Shown: piece after piece, positions 6,193-8,927 of the stretch | How the letters are laid out: every line of letters starts with the position of its first letter | How positions within the stretch are numbered: the stretch's first letter is position 1 | NCBI GenBank assembly: GCA_947175045.1 | Contig: CAMWLH010000063.1 | Span: 1-8,927 of the forward strand | Reading direction: 5' to 3' | From: an uncultured Clostridia bacterium | GTDB lineage: Bacteria > Bacillota > Clostridia > Oscillospirales > Ruminococcaceae | Length of the DNA stretch: 8,927 nucleotides | Notes under the pieces: model-generated | Seen by the model: only the letters and a program-made list of their open reading frames with translations | What the model was told of the DNA's origin: nothing | Database searches by the model: none | Program-made: the position numbers and the translations under genes

Positions 6193-6195
6193 AAA

Positions 6196-7212
6196 TTATC
6201 TGAACCCGTAAAGCTGTACTTGCTCGAAGCCGTCAAGCAGCTCCCCCGAGAGCTTAAACGCGATATCGACGCCGCGCGCCACGCACTCTATGGGCTTATC
6301 CGCCACATAGCAGGGAGCGCCCACACAGTCCGACACCAGCTCCGCCATGCCGCCGAGCATAGCGCCGCCGCCCGTAAGCGTGATACCGCTCGACAGGATA
6401 TCGCCCACAAGCTCGGGCGGGGTGGATTCCAGCACCAGCTTTATCTGCTCCACTATTTCCATCGCGTTATCGTGCAGCGCGTCATAAATATCTATATCCG
6501 ATATCTCAATGCTTTCGGGGAGCCCCTTTATAAGGTTACGCCCGCGAACCACCATTTTGCTCTCGCCTGTCGGCTTGAACACGTTGGCTATCTGCATTTT
6601 AGCCTTTTCCGCGGTCTTTTCGCCGATAAGTATCTTGTACTTCTGTGTAATGTGGCGGATTATCGCCGCGTCGAATTTGTTTCCCGCCATCTTGATGGAG
6701 CGCGACTGCACGATTCCGTTAAAGGACACGATAGCCACGTCCGCCGTGCCGCCGCCGATATCCACGACCATAGTGCCGTTGGGCTTTGAGATATCCACTC
6801 CCGCGCCGATAAGCGCCGCGATAGGCTCCTCTATCAGGAATACCTTGCGCGCTCCCGCGGAAAGCGCAGCCTCTACGACCGCCCTTTTCTCAACGTCCGT
6901 GATGGATGAGGGCACGCACAGCACGACGCGGGGCTTTACCATAAAGCCGTTGTTTGCCATGTGGATAAATTCTTTGATTATTGCCTGCGTCATGTCGTTG
7001 TCCGAGATAACGCCGTCCTTGAGCGGGCGCACCGCAACGATATATTCCGGCGTTCTGCCGATCATCTTGTATGCCTCTTTGCCTACCGCTACGACCGCCT
7101 TTTTCTTCTTATCATAAGCCACCACCGACGGCTCGTTGATAACGATGCCCTTGCCGCTGACGGTAATAATAATATTTGCTGTTCCCAAGTCTATTCCGAT
7201 ATCAAGTGCCAT
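6196..7212 (-). CDS. mreB: MreB/Mbl-family bacterial actin
   Basis: A 338-residue actin homologue, full length for the family. It forms membrane-bound filaments on the inner face of the cytoplasmic membrane that direct lateral cell-wall synthesis and rod shape. The nucleotide pocket is visible: phosphate-1 loop IDLGTAN (7-13), LIEEPIAA (126-133), phosphate-2 loop DIGGGTAD (151-158) and adenosine loop TGGGAMLGG (280-288). The N-terminus begins right at the first strand with no amphipathic helix, as in Gram-positive members. DIGGGTAD has Ala where TTD or TTE is usual, a mild deviation. The start is ATG at 7212, with AGGGAGA five bases upstream. mreC and mreD are not next to it, so this may be an Mbl-type paralogue, not the MreB of a dcw/mreBCD operon; sequence alone does not separate the two. 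It is probably transcribed alone from the promoter at 7263-7291. Confidence 0.95.
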   Translation of the reverse strand: MALDIGIDLGTANIIITVSGKGIVINEPSVVAYDKKKKAVVAVGKEAYKMIGRTPEYIVAVRPLKDGVISDNDMTQAIIKEFIHMANNGFMVKPRVVLCVPSSITDVEKRAVVEAALSAGARKVFLIEEPIAALIGAGVDISKPNGTMVVDIGGGTADVAIVSFNGIVQSRSIKMAGNKFDAAIIRHITQKYKILIGEKTAEKAKMQIANVFKPTGESKMVVRGRNLIKGLPESIEISDIDIYDALHDNAMEIVEQIKLVLESTPPELVGDILSSGITLTGGGAMLGGMAELVSDCVGAPCYVADKPIECVARGVDIAFKLSGELLDGFEQVQLYGFR

Positions 7213-7262
7213 TTAAATCTCCCTGTTTTTCTCATAACTTTATTTTTGGTTTATTCTGTAAT

Positions 7263-7291
7263 ATTATACCACTTTTTTGCTGAAATTGCAA
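7263..7291 (-). promoter_or_regulatory. Housekeeping sigma promoter of mreB
   Basis: On the minus strand TTGCAA (7286-7291) is followed after exactly 17 bases by a perfect TATAAT (7263-7268), preceded by TGG giving an extended -10 TG. A transcript should begin near 7256, leaving a leader of about 44 bases before the mreB ATG. The match and the AT-rich surroundings, in an otherwise GC-rich window, make this the clearest promoter here. Confidence 0.85.
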
Positions 7292-7315
7292 TAAAATGAG
7301 GGCAGTCCGCATTTA

Positions 7316-7338
7316 AAAATAGCAGGAGTAAACCTCTG
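7316..7338 (-). terminator. Weak candidate terminator after cca
   Basis: On the minus strand CAGAG pairs with CTCCTG (one bulged C) around GTTTA, then CTATTTTT follows, 15-40 bases after the cca stop codon. On the plus strand T5 also follows the stem. The stem is only five pairs, so termination would be leaky at best. Confidence 0.3.
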
Positions 7339-7352
7339 TGTTTTTGTTTATT

Positions 7353-8723
7353 TTAGACAAATCCCCCGCGCTCCGTCAATTCCGCCGCGCGTTTGATAAG
7401 AGCGATCCTTTTGTTCTCCAGCCGTCCGTCTATGACCTCCGCGAGCAGTTCCTTAAGAACCCGTCCCAGCTCGGGCGACGGCGGCAGCAGCTCCTTGAGA
7501 TCGTTGCCGTTTACCGCCAGCTCCTTTACCGTAAGGCAGGGCTTTTCGGCTTCTATCGCGCTCACCTTTTTCAGCGCCTCATAATATTGGGGTATCCTGT
7601 CGCGGCAGAACTCCCGCTTTGCCATATCGTCCGCGATGTGCGCGACGATAATATCACGGAGCAGCTCCCCGTGCTTTGAGAGCTGCCGCCGCAGAAATCT
7701 GCCCGAAAGCTCTATCGGCAGATCGTGATATTTGATTATTCCGCATATCCGCTCCCGATCCGCGTTGGAGCACTTCAGCCGCCTTAACACCCCGTCGGCG
7801 ATCTCCGCGCTGATGTTCGCGTGCCCGTAATAGTGCCCCTCGCCGTCCTCGCCGAAGCTACGGCAGTGCACCTTGCCGCAGTCGTGCAGCAGCATGGCAA
7901 GACCTAAGGCGGTCTCCGTTTTTTCGTCGTATTCCGCCCCCGTCCCGTTAAGAGCCTCTTTTACCGCCCCCACGGCTCTCACGGAATGCTCGTAAAGAGC
8001 GCTGTCGTGGTAGCGTGAGTGCTGCTCGAAGCCTATCTCCGGCGCAAGTTCGGGTATTATCTCCGAAAAAATCTCGGGGAACTGCCGCAGCACCCGTTCC
8101 GCGTCTTTTCCGCGTATAAGCTGCTTGAGCTCCGCGAGGATCCTTTCCGCCGAAACCTTTTTAAGCAGCCTGCGGCTCTCAACGGCGTGGCGGGCGGTGT
8201 TCTCCTCTATCTCAAATCCCAGAACCGCCGAAAATCTCAGCGCTCTCATTATCCTCAGCGCGTCCTCGGAAAACCGCTTTTCGGGCGCTCCTATACAGCG
8301 GATAACTCCGCTTTTTAAATCATCTTGCCCGCCGAAAATATCCACAAGCACGCCTCGTCCGTAAGCCATGCCGTTTACAGTGAAATCCCGCCGTGCCAGA
8401 TCCTCCTCCAGGCTGCGCGTAAACGACACGCTTTCGGGGTGACGTCCGTCGCGGTAATCGCCGTCTATCCTATACGTCGTGACCTCAACCTGCCTGCCCT
8501 CGGAGATTACCGTTACCGTCCCGTGTTTTATCCCGGTCTCTACCACCTTAAGCCCGCCCATGCTCCTCTTGGTTTCCTCGGGGAGCGCCGATGTTGCCAC
8601 ATCATAATCATGGGGAACCTTACCCGACAGCGCGTCCCTTACGCAGCCGCCGACGACGTAAGCCTCGTATCCCGCGTTCTCCAGGGCCCCGATGACCGCC
8701 GCAACATAATTCGGTATATTCAC
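7353..8723 (-). CDS. cca: tRNA nucleotidyltransferase (CCA-adding enzyme, class II) with HD domain
   Basis: A 456-residue cytosolic enzyme that builds or repairs the 3' CCA end of tRNAs from CTP and ATP without a nucleic acid template. The polymerase head has the GG motif VVGGCVRD (23-30), the metal-binding pair HDYD with Asp39 and Asp41, and RRDFTVNGMAY (111-121). The base-selecting EDxxR helix EDALRIMRALRFSA is at 153-166, and the SAERI...EL helix at 191-199. This favours full CCA addition, although a CC-only or A-only role cannot be excluded by eye. A full HD phosphohydrolase-like domain follows (about 235-370), with His246, His280-Asp281, His301 and KYHD (331-334). The C-terminal region carries LAVNGNDLK (402-410), usual in clostridial members. 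The start is GTG at 8723, with GGAGG ten bases upstream; no ATG fits. The gene follows a tRNA-Gly terminator and appears to be a separate unit. Confidence 0.95.
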   Translation of the reverse strand: MNIPNYVAAVIGALENAGYEAYVVGGCVRDALSGKVPHDYDVATSALPEETKRSMGGLKVVETGIKHGTVTVISEGRQVEVTTYRIDGDYRDGRHPESVSFTRSLEEDLARRDFTVNGMAYGRGVLVDIFGGQDDLKSGVIRCIGAPEKRFSEDALRIMRALRFSAVLGFEIEENTARHAVESRRLLKKVSAERILAELKQLIRGKDAERVLRQFPEIFSEIIPELAPEIGFEQHSRYHDSALYEHSVRAVGAVKEALNGTGAEYDEKTETALGLAMLLHDCGKVHCRSFGEDGEGHYYGHANISAEIADGVLRRLKCSNADRERICGIIKYHDLPIELSGRFLRRQLSKHGELLRDIIVAHIADDMAKREFCRDRIPQYYEALKKVSAIEAEKPCLTVKELAVNGNDLKELLPPSPELGRVLKELLAEVIDGRLENKRIALIKRAAELTERGGFV

Positions 8724-8733
8724 AGAACGTGCA

Positions 8734-8738
8734 CCTCC
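8734..8738 (-). promoter_or_regulatory. Shine-Dalgarno that decides the GTG start of cca
   Basis: GGAGG within GGGGAGG precedes the GTG at 8723 by ten bases. Another GTG at 8734 is out of frame. No clear -10/-35 pair is visible between this site and the terminator at 8757, so the cca promoter is unassigned and readthrough from the tRNA unit is possible. Confidence 0.75.
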
Positions 8739-8756
8739 CCGTTTTCATCTGCATAC

Positions 8757-8787
8757 AAAAAGCGCCGCGAATATTTCCGCGACGCTT
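8757..8787 (-). terminator. Intrinsic terminator of the tRNA-Gly unit
   Basis: On the minus strand AAGCGTCGCG (8787-8778) pairs with CGCGGCGCTT (8769-8760) over ten pairs including one U-G wobble, around an 8-base loop. A run of five or six T follows. On the plus strand the wobble becomes a C-A mismatch and no T-tract follows, so it is directional for the minus strand. Confidence 0.85.
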
Positions 8788-8801
8788 CTATGCTGATTTT
8801 T

Positions 8802-8850
8802 GCGGAACACTATCCGCTGCTGCTCCCGCGGCGGGAAAAGGGGATTTTCC
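8802..8850 (-). other. Hairpin-rich 3' trailer of tRNA-Gly
   Basis: Between the tRNA and its terminator lie two perfect small stems, GGAAAA/TTTTCC (8834-8850, loop of five) and GCGGA/TCCGC (8802-8817, loop of six), plus CCCGC-G-GCGGG (8825-8835), which overlaps the first and would compete with it. The trailer is about 85 bases before the terminator stem, longer than needed for 3' processing. Confidence 0.5.
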
Positions 8851-8872
8851 TTACCGTTTTCACAGCTTATGA

Positions 8873-8927
8873 TGGAGCGGATTACGAGGCTCGAACTCGC
8901 TACCTCCACCTTGGCAAGGTGGCGCTC
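8873..8927 (-). tRNA. tRNA-Gly (anticodon GCC), 5' end beyond the window
   Basis: The minus strand shows the 3' part of a tRNA. The end of the D-arm is followed by the anticodon stem CCACC/GGTGG with loop TTGCCAA (anticodon GCC, complement at 8913-8915). The T-stem GCGAG/CTCGT carries loop TTCGAGC, and the acceptor 3' strand AATCCGC leads to discriminator T and an encoded CCA (8873-8875). About 20 bases of the 5' half, including the other acceptor strand, lie past position 8927. It closely fits the usual bacterial tRNA-Gly(GCC) pattern and reads GGC and GGU codons. Confidence 0.93.

Larger units (their letters stand above)
5764..6195. other. 432-bp hairpin-rich spacer without a supported gene
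   Basis: The stretch between mreB and the cyclase gene contains no credible coding region. A 75-codon minus-strand frame (5944-6171) is open but has no ATG or TTG and only one internal GTG. The spacer holds at least five short inverted repeats, listed separately, and an 8-base pair of arms GTGTTATC (5909-5916) / GATAACAC (6028-6035). TATAAC (minus strand, near 5867-5872) could be a -10 for the cyclase gene but has no matching -35. No U-tract terminator for mreB is evident. I could not match the region to tmRNA, RNase P RNA, SRP RNA or a c-di-GMP riboswitch by eye. Confidence 0.6.

Noticed and set aside
6080..6195. Possible structured ncRNA or riboswitch between mreB and the cyclase gene
   Set aside because: GAGGGG/CCCCTC-type pairings exist but need long loops and bulges, and no conserved core of c-di-GMP riboswitches, SRP RNA, RNase P RNA or tmRNA could be recognised.

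Overview
The window reads as an ordinary chromosomal segment of a low-to-mid GC Gram-positive bacterium, most likely a clostridial gut-type anaerobe (Oscillospirales/Ruminococcaceae-like). This placement is inference. It rests on Shine-Dalgarno sites of the GGAGG type, TTG and GTG starts, an MreB/Mbl-type actin with no N-terminal amphipathic extension, a cytosolic LacI-like sensor fused to GGDEF, a heterodimeric ABC exporter, and short repeat-rich spacers. All five protein genes and the tRNA lie on the minus strand, so the text below follows transcription from high to low coordinates.

From 8927 downward: a tRNA-Gly(GCC), cut at its 5' end by the window edge and with an encoded CCA, is followed by a hairpin-rich trailer and a good intrinsic terminator (8757-8787). 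Next is cca, a class II tRNA nucleotidyltransferase with an HD domain and a GTG start. A 140-bp gap holds a near-consensus housekeeping promoter (TTGCAA-17-TATAAT with a TG extension) driving a solitary mreB/mbl-like gene. After a 432-bp gap full of small hairpins comes a 632-residue cytosolic diguanylate cyclase with a LacI-type ligand-binding sensor. After a second repeat-rich gap (3571-3864) comes a two-gene operon with an ATGA stop/start overlap. It encodes both halves of a type IV heterodimeric ABC exporter; the first half is the degenerate-site partner and the second is the catalytic partner.

No functional link between the four units is visible, and they look like independent transcription units. 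I do not see a convincing new multi-gene system. The parts of most interest are non-coding: three tandem copies of a 16-17 bp sequence directly upstream of the ABC operon, overlapping its only plausible promoter; a nested inverted-repeat structure at 3686-3804; and a set of short sequence words shared in different orders among the spacers at 1-88, 3697-3861 and 5804-5917, which suggests a dispersed intergenic repeat family. Among proteins, the sensor-cyclase (no recognisable I-site, unassigned middle domain) deserves the closest look.
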